64,000 nt of DNA, from contig OZ022261.1 in assembly GCA_963978905.1 (NCBI GenBank), positions 31,741,686-31,805,685 on the forward strand, given 5' to 3'. The notes beneath the pieces are model-generated. The model was not told the origin of the DNA and did no database searches. It saw only the letters and a list, made by a program, of their open reading frames with translations. Both the position numbers and the translations under genes were made by a program. Positions 1 through 11,077 of this stretch are shown here, piece after piece; within the stretch, counting starts at the first letter, position 1, and each line of letters opens with the position of its first letter. Source of the DNA: Trichostrongylus colubriformis. Its lineage: Eukaryota > Nematoda > Chromadorea > Rhabditida > Trichostrongylidae.

Positions 1-1
1 G

Positions 2-166
2 CTAAATGCCCATGGAAAAGTCGCCCGCATTACCCGCCTCTTGCAAATGGTCGTCCTCGTCGAGAATCAGCGATGGGAAAGGGTCCTATTTCTCGGATTT
101 CTGGCCATTTACTTCCTTTTTCTCTTCATCGTCGCATTATTGATAATGCCAAAACCAAGTAGATAG
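2..166 (+). CDS. C-terminal exon of a tail-anchored membrane protein (partial)
   Basis: One open frame enters from the left edge and stops at TAG 164-166. It gives about 54 residues: a polar, Arg-containing stretch, then about 20 hydrophobic residues (around residues 31-50, running FLGFLAIYFLFLFIVALLI) and a short basic tail MPKPSR. This is the layout of a C-terminal membrane anchor. Everything upstream is outside the window, so the family cannot be named. The low-complexity tail could be chance, but the contrast of a polar helix followed by a clean hydrophobic segment and a basic end favours a real last exon. I see no other plus-strand exon in the next 17 kb, so the gene probably ends here. 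Confidence 0.5.
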   Translation, partial: LNAHGKVARITRLLQMVVLVENQRWERVLFLGFLAIYFLFLFIVALLIMPKPSR

Positions 167-610
167 GTTTTTGTGTGGCTGCGTACTAGTATATTGTAAG
201 TCAAGCTTGTTCTCGAAAGATTTTCTGCATTTTACGAATTTCCCTCCATTTTTCGAAAAAAAATCTGCGAGGCGAGCCACCTATTACTTCTCCTAAAAGT
301 TGAGGTCAAGAGAGATTGAGAAGTGGGCCGAAAAACAACCCTGAAATGATCTCTTTTGTCACTCAACCAAAATAAGACCCATCTCCCAAGGAGTCCACAG
401 CACAAGGCTGACCCTGTACATATTTACTTTGGTCCCGTGATGAATTGGCTTTTCGAAATTGCGCTATACTTTCGAAAACGCAAGCGAGCGCATCGCGTGT
501 TGTATATGACCGCCGCACACTATAGATTCAGTGGCCTACGAAATACGTCAACAGTGGCCGTAAGTCAGAATGGGAATAAAGTTCCGAGAAAAACAACGAA
601 AATATCTTAC

Positions 611-2720
611 ATCGATTGCTGATTCGTCGTAGGGTCAGTTTAGCGTCGGGGCTCAAATGCCTGAGTTCATTTTCCCTTGCTTTCAGCACATAACGTCGCT
701 TTGTCGCCCAACGATTGTACTCCTCCAGTTGCTTAGCAGTGAGTAATGAAACCGCCAGCGCTTGTATCTGGAAAAATATTCAGCTCAGTTCCATTGAATT
801 GGGCGATTAGCAGGCCAGGGTTTGTATTCAGCGTGTTATGTATGAAGCAGTGATTTCTTTGGAGATATCATGGAATCCACGAGTTTCCGATTATGACGAG
901 CTAAAAAAGAAGTTTCGAAAGAAAGTCGTTTTAGGAGCGACCTGCATAAACGAGTCTTTACAGTTGGAGTAATTTTCTGGAACGCTGTAGGCTCCGAATG
1001 TCTATGGACAACTATGACCGAGTAGTAAAACAATAATGGAAATTAATTGAAGAAGAGCAATTTCGTGCCCAACTGTATGCGCAATTACCGATCAGCTTTA
1101 TTTGATAGTGGTATCATTCACACGACGACAGACATTCTGTTTTTTGAGAAAGGGGCCGTATGGCTTCTACAATTAAACTGTAGAGATCCAGGGAGGTCTG
1201 TGACTTCGCGGTTAAAGACGCGCCTAAGCTATTTATAGGCAGTGGCATGGTTGATATGAGTAATAAGAACTCCTAAAGTGAGTCTCCAAAATGAAAACTA
1301 TTGGTCTCGGAGTACTGAATGTGGCGAAAGTTCGATGAGAAAGACCGCCCGAGCTTCATAAGAGCCGTCTTCCTCTACTGCTGCCATTTGCCCTGACAGG
1401 TCCCGCTCCATTCGCTGACAGGGCCTGCCTAGTTTTGGAGTCAACGATGGGAGGGCGTCTCATTTCTTGGGTTTTTGCCGCTCTGCTTTTTCTTTACTTT
1501 GGAACCAGTATACACCTGGACGTTCGTATTCAATGATCTTCTAACATTCGGCCTTAATCACCCCTAGGGCTGTCTTCAACAATAAGCGCGCTCCGCCCAC
1601 AAGCGAGCGTGTCACATACTGTGATGACCGCAGCCACGGACGCACGTGACTCCACCGGTGCGATGGCGCGCGCTGAAAACGCGTTCGCCAAAATTTGGAT
1701 GCAAAAAGTGGCAAAAGGTGAGGTACTATTCTTGCGTTTTCGATAATTCCATTTCGTACCCTGGAAATAAGTGCCCAGAGAGACTGACACGTTATAGATA
1801 TTGGTAACTGTTCACTAACGACAATTCTAAGCAACGATTATTTCGCAATAGAGGGGCCCACATTAGAGAATCGTTCACAGAAATTTGACTTTCCCTTGTT
1901 CTCATACAGTACAGTAGAGCGGCAGTCACGTGCTTGGGAGATCATTTGGGAAGGAAGCCAAGATGAATTGGTCAATAGGATCGGAGACCGTCACCATCGC
2001 TCCTATCGGGTAGAGCCACGTGTGCCTATGGGTGGGGCAGGGTGTGTGCGGAAAATTGCGTGGTCGCCCGCGGCGAACGGCTGGGCGGGTGCGAGTACCA
2101 GTGGCAGGGCATGGCAGCTTTTAAGCGAGGCAGTGTGGCATGGGTGGAGGAGAGTGACATGGGTGCAGGAGGCAGTGTGGCATGGCTGGAAATGCAGAGG
2201 TGACGCAGCCATGCTCTGCCGGGCTCCCGAATGCAGCCGATTAGGCAAGTCGTGCTGATGGCGCCGCGAGTGCGACGACCGCGAAGCAATTTTCCGTCGT
2301 AAGTGCACACACCCGCTGGGGCATCTTGCTCCACAGCGGCGTCGACGATACTAGCGTGGACAAATATGAAACTGCACGAAAATTGGTATGTGGCCCGTAG
2401 TTAACAAATACAACGACACTGTTTGGGATTAACCAAAACTCAGTGTTCCGTGGACAATTCCATTGAGTCCATGAGTGCGCGAACACTGAAGACCAGAGGC
2501 AAAAAGCTATCATATTTTGAGGATATACAGCTGCGCGCTGTTCTCATGCCGCGAAAAAGACTGGACATCTTACCTTGAGTGTCCTTAGTGCCTCACTTGG
2601 AATATCTTCATCGTTCCAGATCTTTTCAAATTTTCGTCGAACTTCTGGTGCTGCCGAATGAAGAAATGGAGCTTTCGCTGCGTTGTTAAATCGCATCGTG
2701 GCGATGTCATCGATGGAAGC
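611..2720 (-). CDS. SXP/RAL-2-like (DUF148) domain exons, partial gene
   Basis: Two minus-strand exons join in phase 0. Exon 2720-2574 (49 codons) has a TAG acceptor and a GTAAGA donor. Exon 767-611 (52 codons, plus one base) has a TTCCAG acceptor and a GTAAGA donor. Joined, they read APEVRRKFEKIWNDEDIPSE, then AKQLEEYNRWATKRR and LSPDAKLTLRRISN. This fits the nematode SXP/RAL-2 (DUF148, ANIS5 cation-binding) pattern: PEV..KF..I..., a helical middle, then a LSP.A...L..IS end. Members are small secreted, helical, nematode-specific proteins, some reported to bind divalent cations. The last exon beyond 611 is not identified. The gene may be the 3' part of the secreted-protein gene at 4022-8269; the junction between the two sets is unresolved. 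Family assignment is from pattern memory only. Confidence 0.55.
1990..2320. mobile_element. Diverged copy of GC-rich MITE family 1
   Basis: The stretch at about 2195-2300 matches 3567-3680 closely (GACGCAGCC, TGCCGGGCTCCC, GGCAAG, GCGAGTGCGACG all shared in order). It explains the overlapping long open frames on both strands here, which are not genes. Internal GTGGCATGG repeats lie at 2130-2185. It sits in the intron between the two SXP-like exons. Confidence 0.5.
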
Positions 2721-3012
2721 CTATTGATCGATTAAATACATTAAACGCTCATCATGAATATTTTCCATCGTTGAGGAAACGGTCTGATACGCAGATAAAT
2801 GTTTTTATATAAGGATAACGTTCGCTAGTATATGGATACCGATACGTGTTAGGGCACAGCAGCAGTGCGGCACAGTAATTAGTGTTTCGGTCTGTGTTGA
2901 TGAGGCTGTGGAAAGAGTCTGATGGCCAACATTTTAATTTTCATGAAGCTTCCCCTCCTTATTTGAAAGAACAACCCTGCACATGTTTTTTTTTCGTGTC
3001 AAGCGAACTAAG

Positions 3013-3404
3013 CTAGTCCCAAAATGCCAGTTTATGATGCATCTGGTGAACCAGCACACTTAGGTGCTTCAGCGCCTGTGACGCGCAAGTCATGGTGATA
3101 TTTTGCAAGACGCGAATGATTTTCGTGTCCATAGGGTTGACCCCAGGAAACGTTTTCAGTGAGTTCGGGAGTTCCACCCTACCATCGGAAAAGTAAGATG
3201 ACCGCGCGTGAGCAGCCTTTCCCATGACAAATGTGAGAGCAATCAGGGCAGCATACAAGCCAAAAATACTTATAAAAACAACGCAAGTAATAAGACCCGA
3301 ATTAGAAATCGAGAAACCATCTTTTTTTGGCAAGGTTCCACGGATTTGCTTTTGCTGACTCACTGCCACCTTTGCACCCCATGACCATCCCGCTTTTCTG
3401 AAAT
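3013..3404 (-). CDS. Exon of a single-pass membrane protein, possibly Na/K-ATPase beta-like
   Basis: After a good TTTCAG acceptor (ending at 3405) a minus-strand frame runs 130 codons to TAG at 3013. It has a Lys/Gln-rich start, a hydrophobic segment (CVVFISIFGLYAALIALTFV), then SYFSDGRVELPNSLKTFPGVNPMD. A short cytosolic N-terminus, one membrane helix with a YAALIAL core and a PG(V/L)xPM motif about 40 residues later resembles the N-terminal half of Na+/K+-ATPase beta subunits (C. elegans nkb type). Cysteine-rich downstream exons were not found, so this may be a truncated copy, or the last third of the frame may be intron. It lies on the same strand within the span of the neighbouring secreted-protein exons, and exon assignment between them is uncertain. 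Confidence 0.35.
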
Positions 3405-3507
3405 CATTGCCAAAGATCAATTTCACTAGAAACGTGTCAGGATTTGCGATTCCTTTAAGCACGGACACCACACTCAATTTGCGAAATATCGCGTGGCTTA
3501 AACGTTA

Positions 3508-3766
3508 GGCCGCCTTCATACTCTGCGGTGCCGGCGGCAAGGCGTGTCTCTGCGTCGGTCGCTGCCTCGCGCAGAGGTGACGCAGCCACGCTGTGCCGGG
3601 CTCCCAAGGGCAATCGATTCGGCAAGACGTACTGGTGGCGCTGCGAGTGCGACGCCGCGAAGCGATTTTCTGGCGTGAGTAGCCTCACTCCTACCCGTGC
3701 CACTTATCCTCGTTGCCTGTGCACACAGTGCGCGGTGCTGGCGCAGGGTATGAAGGCTGCCTTCAA
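3508..3766. mobile_element. MITE family 1 copy with terminal inverted repeats
   Basis: The ends are inverted copies: the left begins GCCGCCTTCATACTCTGCGG and the right ends CAGGGTATGAAGGCTGCC. The core is GC-rich (GGTGACGCAGCCACGC). The same ends occur near 13053-13294, 34180-34348, 58519-58673 and 59780-59934. It is non-coding; the open frames on both strands come from base composition. Confidence 0.7.
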
Positions 3767-4021
3767 GCGCAGGAGAACAGTATGTCGCATCGTTAAGTGC
3801 AAAAAGTATGGAAAAACATTCGCACAGCCATGACGACTAACAGTGTTGATTATTCATCTCAAGTAGGGGACGTGCGTGCGAAACATCGCCAGCAAACTTC
3901 GTCCTCACGTAACTGTCTTCAAAACACCGCTTCGCAATTTTCGTTTTCATACTTGTAATCACTATTAGAGACTTCAGCGATATCCTTAGATCTCCATTCC
4001 GAGCTCGACGGGAGTTTGCCG

Positions 4022-7000
4022 TCATCTGGTTAAGGGAAGGTTCCCTGAACAATCATGTTTGGATTACCAGTATGGACCTCGTCAAATCGTATAGGTTCCG
4101 ATGTCGGCTTCGGTAGTATTTCATCAACGGCGTTGATGAGGCGAGGAAATGGAGTTGTCTGAAGAAATGTTCGTATGTTCTAATGAAAGAGCTGAACATA
4201 TGAAGAATTTCTCACATGAGGTTCTTCGTAGTCGTCATCGATACCAGCAGGGGTCGTCGCAGCAGGAACGACTGACCTACGAGCACTGGTATTTACAGCA
4301 GTGGTTCCTGAAAATGGGTACGATAATTCGATTGTGTAAGATAGGGAAATAGGCTCAGTAATAATGAACGTTAACGCTATGGGTCCAATGACACAATATA
4401 AGGGCGCCTTTTGAATGAATAAAAGCCGCTCACTGTAGAAGTTTAATCGCTAAGATTGTTTCGCCTGTAGGTAAATGTGTCCGTCAGGTGACGCATATGA
4501 CCGCTTCACGTCACAGATTCGCAGAGCTAAGGATGCACAGTGCGGGAAGTACGTTTGCGGCGAGACTGGCTGAGACAATAGTCCCCTCTTGCCGGGTTTT
4601 CGGCCATCTCATTCCATTTTTTTCCGTCCCTTTTCATAACTTTTACCTTCATTTCGTCGGGCAAACAAACTATTGCACAATTGCCTCCAAGAGGTGAGCG
4701 TAAAAACAGCAGGTACAGTGATTGAAAGGATTTCTCTCAAAATAAAAAGTTTCAGACTTGTTATGAGAACTTTTACCGTGATTCATATTACATGGCTGAG
4801 TAGAATGTCGTTTGACGTTTTATGACGTAAGGAAGAGGAAAAAACCTGTCCTGGTTTGAACACAATGAGTCGTCAGTGACTTCGTTCAAAACGTCTTTGA
4901 CGTTTCTGAAGGGCATAGTAAACTGGTCCATTGTGCACAGCTATTAGTTATGAGTCTCACAAGAGAAGCAATCTAGCCCAACAGAAGCTTGCTATAATGA
5001 AGACAAATGGCAGATCGTTAGGTTCATGATGGAAGCTCTTTATAGAATATCAATGGACATCGTAAGCAGGAAACTACATACTTGAATGGGATTTTGTGAC
5101 ATGTCTGAATAGGATGCGAAAAGGAAATAACTTGGAAATCGGAAATAAAATCTTGGACCGGAAATATAATTTATAATTACACATAAGCTCGTGGAGTTGA
5201 AGCTTTCGTGAGCCGACTTTGAATTTACTTTCCACACCTACAGAAAGAGCCTGTGCACAAACTTATGCAGGTTCTATTTTTTTGTCACGGTTACGTGTGA
5301 ACCACGTCTGTAAGGGCCTTACATTCCGAGGATTCAGTGGAGCGCCACCAATGAGCAGCTCGAAACATCCACGTTGACTATTCGAATCTCATGATGGGGT
5401 TTCGTCTCGCCTCCATATGAGTAAATGGCAGTATGTGCTAATAGGAGAGAAAATGAGCGTTGCGGCGTCCGACACGCGACACGATGGTGCGAGCTATGCG
5501 CGCCGTATTGGATGGGTCCTAAAACGAAAAGCGCGAAATACATCTCATTCAAGGCGTAGTCGCTTCAGGACTTATTTAATATGGCGCCCCTATGACGCGC
5601 AATCGCGTCGCGCGTCAAATGTGGCCACGCGTATTTTCTGTCTCACTGGCGCACACTATGTAGAAAGTAGTGAAGTATGATTACTATATCATTACTCTAC
5701 TGTATTTGATGTCTACGTTGAGATAATGTCGCCATGCCTTTATAAGGGAATTTCGAGGGGGAGGAACGAATGCTTTCCTATCACCTAATCTGCGTCAAAT
5801 GGAAAATAGAAGGTGTGGTGCAGGAGGAGATGATGCGGCATTGGGTTGCGCGATTCTTCATTTTGCGATGCCACCAGCTCGCACGCGACTGTGTATGACT
5901 TTAAAAAGTGTGTGACGCTATGATCTCCCATGCGGAATCGTGGCATCACAAAATCGTGAAGCGTAGCATCAGCTCCATCGCGCCCATCGTAGAATGGCAC
6001 ACAGTTCGCATCTGCTACGCCACGGGCTCTTCCACACAACGTGTGGGAGGAGCCCGTGATCGTGAAAGGATCATGTGCTCAGGCTTTGGCCAGACTACAA
6101 TACTGTTTCAAGTAATGTATTACAGATGTCCAGTAGTTCCTCAGAAGAGGTTAGAAGGATGATATGGGCGCTATTTTGTTACTCTGCTAGCTTCGGTGAA
6201 GAAATAAAACACGGATAAAGTTAAGAAATATATAATGGGGTGGTGAGCTGATAGTTGCAGGTGCTTCGCACCCCATTCCCATGGTATACGGGAAACAAAT
6301 CCCACATCAACGCCCACACAGGCCAACCAAGCCTTCCATTCAACCGGGGTAGGTAATCTGGTCCCAGACTCGTCTGGTAGGATAAAAGCACACACTTATA
6401 CTTGACCCCCTCAAGTCATTGTACAGGCCGAATCGCATTCACCTGCCACCATGACTCTGAAGGGATCTAGAATGCGTGGCGCAGAGGAAATCGATCAGCA
6501 TGCATAAAGTCTAATATCCCTTGAATTCCAATAGATCTCAATCTCTGTGTAAGTCTATATTTGATAGCACTTTCAACCAAACCAGATCGTTGCCTGGGAT
6601 TTGTTTGAACAGTAGGCTTGTGCGCTGTGCAATGACCTCGTTCCTTTGGGACTATTCTGCCCCAGTTCGCCTGAAAACCGACCAACAGTAAGCGTCTTCG
6701 GTAACCCTTTTGCTTCTGGCATATTCATTGTTGACCAACACGGTACATAGAGTATAACAAGATCAAGATCACTCTCAGTGCCAAAAAATTCGTAATACAC
6801 TCACTTTTTCCTGCAAAATCGCTGCTAAACGTGCGCACTACGTTGAGGACGTCCTGCTGAATGGCGAGTTCCTTTAGGCATGGTGTGCCTTCGACCCAGG
6901 TACTCCTGGATATTTCAAGTAAAATGAACGAGTCAAATGAGTTGAGGAGTGAGTGGATGGGCTGGGGATGACTGAGTCATGACCAAGCCTTGAATGTCGG

Positions 7001-8269
7001 GGCAGACACAGCAAGAAAGGTCTGACGTTGGCTTGCTTGGTAACGCTCCAGTCTACGAATCCCTATACTGCTTTGGCTCTGTGAACCTCCCTTCAAAACT
7101 TGAACAGCATATGTAAATAGAGCAAATAAATACTACTCAATTGAAGGCACGTTCCACGTTTTCTCGAAAGAGCGCCTTCGCTGGATTATCATTGGTAGGA
7201 AAGTGGGTGTGTACCCTTATGCCAGGATTTCGCACAACGGCTAGCGGCGTGCGGCGCAGTGTTTGCGAGCTATGCCCGTCGCGGTAGTTGGGTCTTAGAA
7301 CGATTACGGTAACGCTAGGGGCGCGATACGCAGATGACTTGCAATCGCTTGGGGCCCAACAACATGGCTCCTTCAGGTCGTCCGCATTGTTTTGCTTGCG
7401 GCATATCGCGGTGCGAAATCCTGACGTAAGGGTGCACACCCGTAGGAAAGCAGTTCAGCGTCCCGCCCCGCCCTTTCGCACACCGAGATGTGCACGGGCG
7501 GTGCCCCCCACCTCTAACGACTTGCCACCAATGACATCCAGCGAACGCTCTTCTGCCAGGGAACGTGCGGTACACCATTAGCCTTCACACACAGATATTA
7601 CCAGAGATCTTTCAGTTCCACTTGGGCGTAGTCTGGAAGTGAGTCAATGTTAGCCGGTAGACCGCATTCATGTTGTTTCACCTGAAAAGTAGGACACGAG
7701 AAGGATGTGAATCGTGCAATCTTTATCGGGTCAATGTAAAATATTGGGTCCTCTTTACAAACTGTTACCCTGGTTCCCATTTATCAAAACGGCTTATCGC
7801 TTTAAGTTTCCCCAGAAGACCATATATAATATAAAAATGGAGTATTTTAGAACTCAAATATTGGTAGTATGTAGTTAAGGCCCTCTAGGCCGCTGTATTT
7901 GAGTCTACGGTCAACACAATCAAAACAGAGTAGTAAGTGTGGAGGACCGTACGAAGAAACAACTGCGAACGAAGGTTTTCGTGGATTTTTGGAAGGGCGA
8001 TAAGCTCAAAAAGGGAAGAAGCGCTCAAGGTATGGATTTTCTCTGCTCTAACATGTCCACATGGTGCCCAGTTACCCACGATAATTTGTGAAATGTAGTT
8101 TATGATCGATGGGATCAGTCGTTACAGGAGTACATGCTTTTTTGTTCAAGGTCAACGCGCTTCAAGTGGCCTCTTCAAAAAAACCAATGCGATAACTTAC
8201 TTTTTGTGAGAGTACTGGTTCACTAGCAGCAAGTAGCAGGAAAGCTGATGAGAGATACAGGATGACCAT
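4022..8269 (-). CDS. Secreted nematode protein with signal peptide (5 exons plus a short last exon)
   Basis: Exon 1, 8269-8201, codes MVILYLSSAFLLLAASEPVL then SQK, a textbook signal peptide followed by GTAAGT. Exon 2 is 7681-7602 (QHECGLPANIDSLPDYAQVE...), exon 3 is 6905-6805 (STWVEGTPCLKELAIQQDVL...), exon 4 is 4307-4216 (TTAVNTSARRSVVPAATTPA...) and exon 5 is 4158-4068 (TTPFPRLINAVDEILPKPTS...). Every junction keeps phase (0, 2, 1, 0). Exon 5 ends in phase 1; joined to the acceptor at 4045 it gives GNLPLTR and a stop at 4022. The exon 2-3 block (LPDYAQVELKDLW...C...VLN) resembles the N-terminal part of SXP/RAL-2 proteins, so this may be one gene with the 611-2720 exons. The middle is Thr/Ala/Pro-rich linker. 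Product: secreted, function unknown. Confidence 0.6.
5431..5657. mobile_element. MITE family 3 copy
   Basis: Palindromic element with a GCGACACGATGGTGCGAGC motif at the left and inverted GACGCGCAATCGCGTCGCGC and GGCCACGCGTATTTTCTG at the right. The same layout recurs at about 7200-7440, 15098-15268, 46240-46477, 53465-53697 and 57629-57846. It lies between exons 3 and 4 of the secreted-protein gene. Confidence 0.6.
6233..6520 (+). mobile_element. tRNA-derived SINE copy 1
   Basis: Shares an ordered set of blocks with three other copies: a tRNA-like head with a B-box-like GGGAAACAAATCCC, then CATCAACGCCC, CAGACTCGTCTGG, AAGTCATTGTACAGGCC, ATCGCATTCACCTGCCACC and a variable 3' tail. This copy is the most diverged in the A-box region. 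Confidence 0.7.
7200..7440. mobile_element. MITE family 3 copy, diverged
   Basis: The ends GTGTGTACCCTTATGCCAGG and CCTGACGTAAGGGTGCACAC are inverted repeats of each other. The centre has the family signature CGAGCTATGCCCGTCGCGG and CAATCGCTT. It explains the overlapping open frames on both strands. Confidence 0.6.
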
Positions 8270-8422
8270 GCTATGGAGGAACAGCGAGACTACGATATTG
8301 AGTTTCAAAGCAATACCGTCGCAATTAGCCGCCAAGCAGGTATGAGTGCAGTGGCGTCGCACGGAATAGGGAGGAGGAGGATAGGGCGGTGAGTCCAAAT
8401 GAAGCCTCCTCTGGACCTGTCT

Positions 8423-10727
8423 TTAGCCGCTAAGGGGGCCGGTTACTCGATGACATAACCACAAGGACGATTCGGCTTCATCGCCCACCAAAGGCGCGGC
8501 TTTCACTTTTCGCACAATCGCGTTCAGTTTTTGCCACTGAACAGACGGGATCCATTGGATGACTTTGAACATTTTCGAAAACTTGAAAGATGGTTGTACT
8601 ATTAAGACCCCAGCCAATCGAACACTAGAGTGATAGTGTGATCATCGCAGCCAGCAAGAAATGATGGCGATTAATATGTAGCAGCCTGTTCCTCAGCAAC
8701 TGTGTAAATTAGGCCCCATCCTTTCGGTCTAAACGTTGTCTGTGAGTCTCATATGGAAACAATGTCAAGCATTGTACCGAAGAAATTTTCGAAAATTCCG
8801 ACCACCCTACCCACAGAGAGGATCTTCAAACGACACCTTTTCTCCATTATTTACAGGAAATGAGATTTTAATAACGATTCCGCTGAAACATTTAGCCGAA
8901 TATGACAGACGGATTCATCTGAGTACATTGAGACTCCTCACAAATCATTTGAAATCATGATCAAGAAAAGCCAGGGAAACACATTCGTAATACTGCACTT
9001 GACACAAAATTCGGTCTTACGGCAGCTTCGCGATCGCAATAGAGCGCGTTATCTTTTTCTGTAGTGAATTTGACCGCCTTTTGAGTTTTGGGCCGTTGTA
9101 ACTCACCAATCTTAATTTTGAAGTAATGTAGACTGCATTTGTGACAACTTCACTTGGAATAGTCATAATTTCCTTTAACCATTCCATGAGACCGGATGCT
9201 GAGTGCGGATTTACGAAGTTGCTCTTTTGACTGTTGCCAGATTTATAACATCCATCCAGATGAGGGTGCAGATGGTGTATTGAGAGGTGGAGCGCACTTG
9301 CAGCCTCATGGTGCGAGGTTCAAATCCCGCATCAATGCCCGGCTATGGCCAGCCAAGCCTTGCACCACTTCGGGTCCAGTGGATTGGTATCAAACTCGTG
9401 CGGGAAGATAAAAGCAGTAACTTGTGCATGGACTGGCCCCGCAAGTCACTGCACAGGCCACATCGCACTCACCTGCCACCTTGATTCTAAATGAAACTAG
9501 AATGCGCGGCGCATCCCACAGAAGGGATTGATTAACACGTTGGCGACCGCGCGTTTTTTCACGTGTCTGTCACGTGGGACATCGCGCGCTCTCCTATGCC
9601 GAGGATTGCGTACCAGCATTCGGGTTTTTGATATTACCCTTCCAAACCCACTAAATTTCGCGCCTACAATACCGCTCGCGTCGGGTGAGTAATTTTCGCC
9701 TTGCGACGGTTTGTTCGCGGACAAACCGTCGCAAGGCGAAAATTACTCACCCGACGCGAGCGGTATTGTACCTTGAGCGCTAATACAAGGTAGTGAACCC
9801 TGCGAAACCTTAGATACCCCGTGGAAACTTGAATAAGGGATCAATGCATGGTAGTGATGGGAAGTGCTTAGCCAGGTGATGGGCATGTGAAAAAAGTCGA
9901 CGTCACGCAGTATAAATATCTTGACTAAGAATTGAATGGTCACAAATCTCCTAACTTAATATGGATTCCTGCGACAACTTCACAGAGCTGAATGCTAATT
10001 CCAACGATCTGTTACTAGACAGCGATGATAACGAACCTGTGCTGGGTGACGATACAAAGAATGAAAAAAAAACTTATTGAAAAGATGTAAGCGGACCATG
10101 TTCACCCTGGATACCCTTGCGCATATTGATCAAGATTAATTATTTGTGGATTTCAAATCAGTTGAAAAAGGAATTTTCTTTGTTGCATCCCACCATTGGG
10201 ACGCATTGTCCCACGCGGCAGAAAACGTGCGTCCCAGCATCGGGACGCAATGTCGCCAACGTGTTAACGTCAAAATTTTATCCTTTATCCTTAATCAGGG
10301 GAGAAGGAAATAATTAGATTGGTTTTATTTTGTCGAAAATGCCTTTTTTCGCGCAAACCTTTTATTGAACAAAAGATCGCTGGGTATTGTTTCGAAGGTT
10401 CTGGGTTAAGCTAAAGTTTTTTTTAGCAATCGGGCTAACTCATTCGGAAGAAAACTCGATTACTCCACCTTTTGCTCTAATTTCGGCAGCTTACTGAAAC
10501 TTTATGGCTATTTCTTGTGGCGGATAACTTCCCGTTAGGAGAATACAGATTATTGCAAATTGTAGATAGAGCTCACTTCTCAACTAGCCAAGAACGGCAT
10601 CTACATGGGATTCTTGACACCAGCTTGACTCTGTTTTCAAACAGAGCTGAGGGCATAGGCAACCATTGCGCTGAGGAATGGTTCTGAGAAATACGTACGA
10701 CTCCACTTCCGCATCCTCTACTGGTAA
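8423..10727 (-). CDS. Unknown gene, five minus-strand exons
   Basis: Exons with good splice signals: 10727 to about 10576 (GCGSGVVRISQNHSSAQWLP..., GTGAGC donor), about 9203-9108 (SGLMEWLKEIMTIPSEVVTN..., GTGAGT donor), about 9030-8993 (KKITRSIAIAKLP, GTAAGA donor), about 8883-8822 (GIVIKISFPVNNGEKVSFED...), and 8539-8423 (WQKLNAIVRKVKAAPLVGDE... to a stop). The second to fourth exons join in phase, giving a hydrophobic beta-like stretch; the joins on either side are not resolved. I do not recognise the product. The introns carry a SINE and a piggyBac-like element. The 10584-10727 stretch is also open in a second frame ending in TAG; I prefer the frame that reaches the strong donor. Confidence 0.4.
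9266..9540 (+). mobile_element. tRNA-derived SINE copy 2
   Basis: Head with a B-box GAGGTTCAAATCCC at 9309-9322 and an A-box-like TGAGAGGTGGAGCGC upstream, followed by the family body (CATCAATGCCCGGC, AAACTCGTGCGGG, AAGTCACTGCACAGGCCACA, CACCTGCCACC). It ends directly at the TTAA that flanks the piggyBac-like element. Confidence 0.75.
9532..10267 (+). mobile_element. Non-autonomous piggyBac-like element with TTAA target sites
   Basis: TTAA then CACGTTGGCGAC at 9532-9547 mirrors GTCGCCAACGTG then TTAA at 10252-10267. TTAA duplication is the signature of piggyBac. Inside, a plus-strand frame at 9961-10080 starts MDSCDNFTELNANSNDLLLD and goes on DSDDNEPVLGDD before a stop; an acidic start like this is usual for piggyBac transposases. 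No catalytic region remains. A perfect 50-bp hairpin lies at 9665-9770. Confidence 0.65.
9665..9770. repeat. Perfect inverted repeat, 50-bp arms, 6-nt loop
   Basis: Arms 9665-9714 and 9721-9770 are exact reverse complements, with loop TCGCGG at 9715-9720. Each arm contains CCGCTCGCGTCGGGTGAG and CGCCTTGCGACGG. Perfect identity implies a very recent origin, active gene conversion, or an assembly artefact. Confidence 0.95.
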
Positions 10728-11077
10728 TAGTGAGTGAGCCCATTTACTCATGAAAATAACTGACGCATTGATATTGTTTTGAAGGCACCGGTAGGGGCGA
10801 GAATAAAGTGAGAAATATGAGTGCATGTTCTCTGGAAACAGACCTTCTACATCAAAAGAGGTGATGTGCAGCGAAATCGCGGCGGAAAGCGTTTTTTGAG
10901 GTCTCATCACCATTCCATAACACGGCGTGTCGTGCTGCAGTTCATCAGCCGGCGGTGTTGCGGGCGAGGGCGGGACAACGATGGCGCCTGGTTCAGCCTC
11001 CGGCCTGTCTACAGTCTACCACCGGCTGTGACGCAGAGGGACGTAAGGGAGAAGTTTCCTTGCTTTTATCAGGTCTA

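Noticed and set aside
2003..2334. Overlapping long open frames on both strands
   Set aside because: GC-rich MITE composition; no splice context and frames open in every direction.
7137..7581. Three overlapping ORFs of 87-100 codons
   Set aside because: They read through an inverted-repeat MITE; sense and antisense are equally open.
9266..9340. tRNA gene (A and B box present)
   Set aside because: The cloverleaf cannot be completed, and the same sequence recurs in three other places with a shared 200-bp body; it is the head of a SINE.
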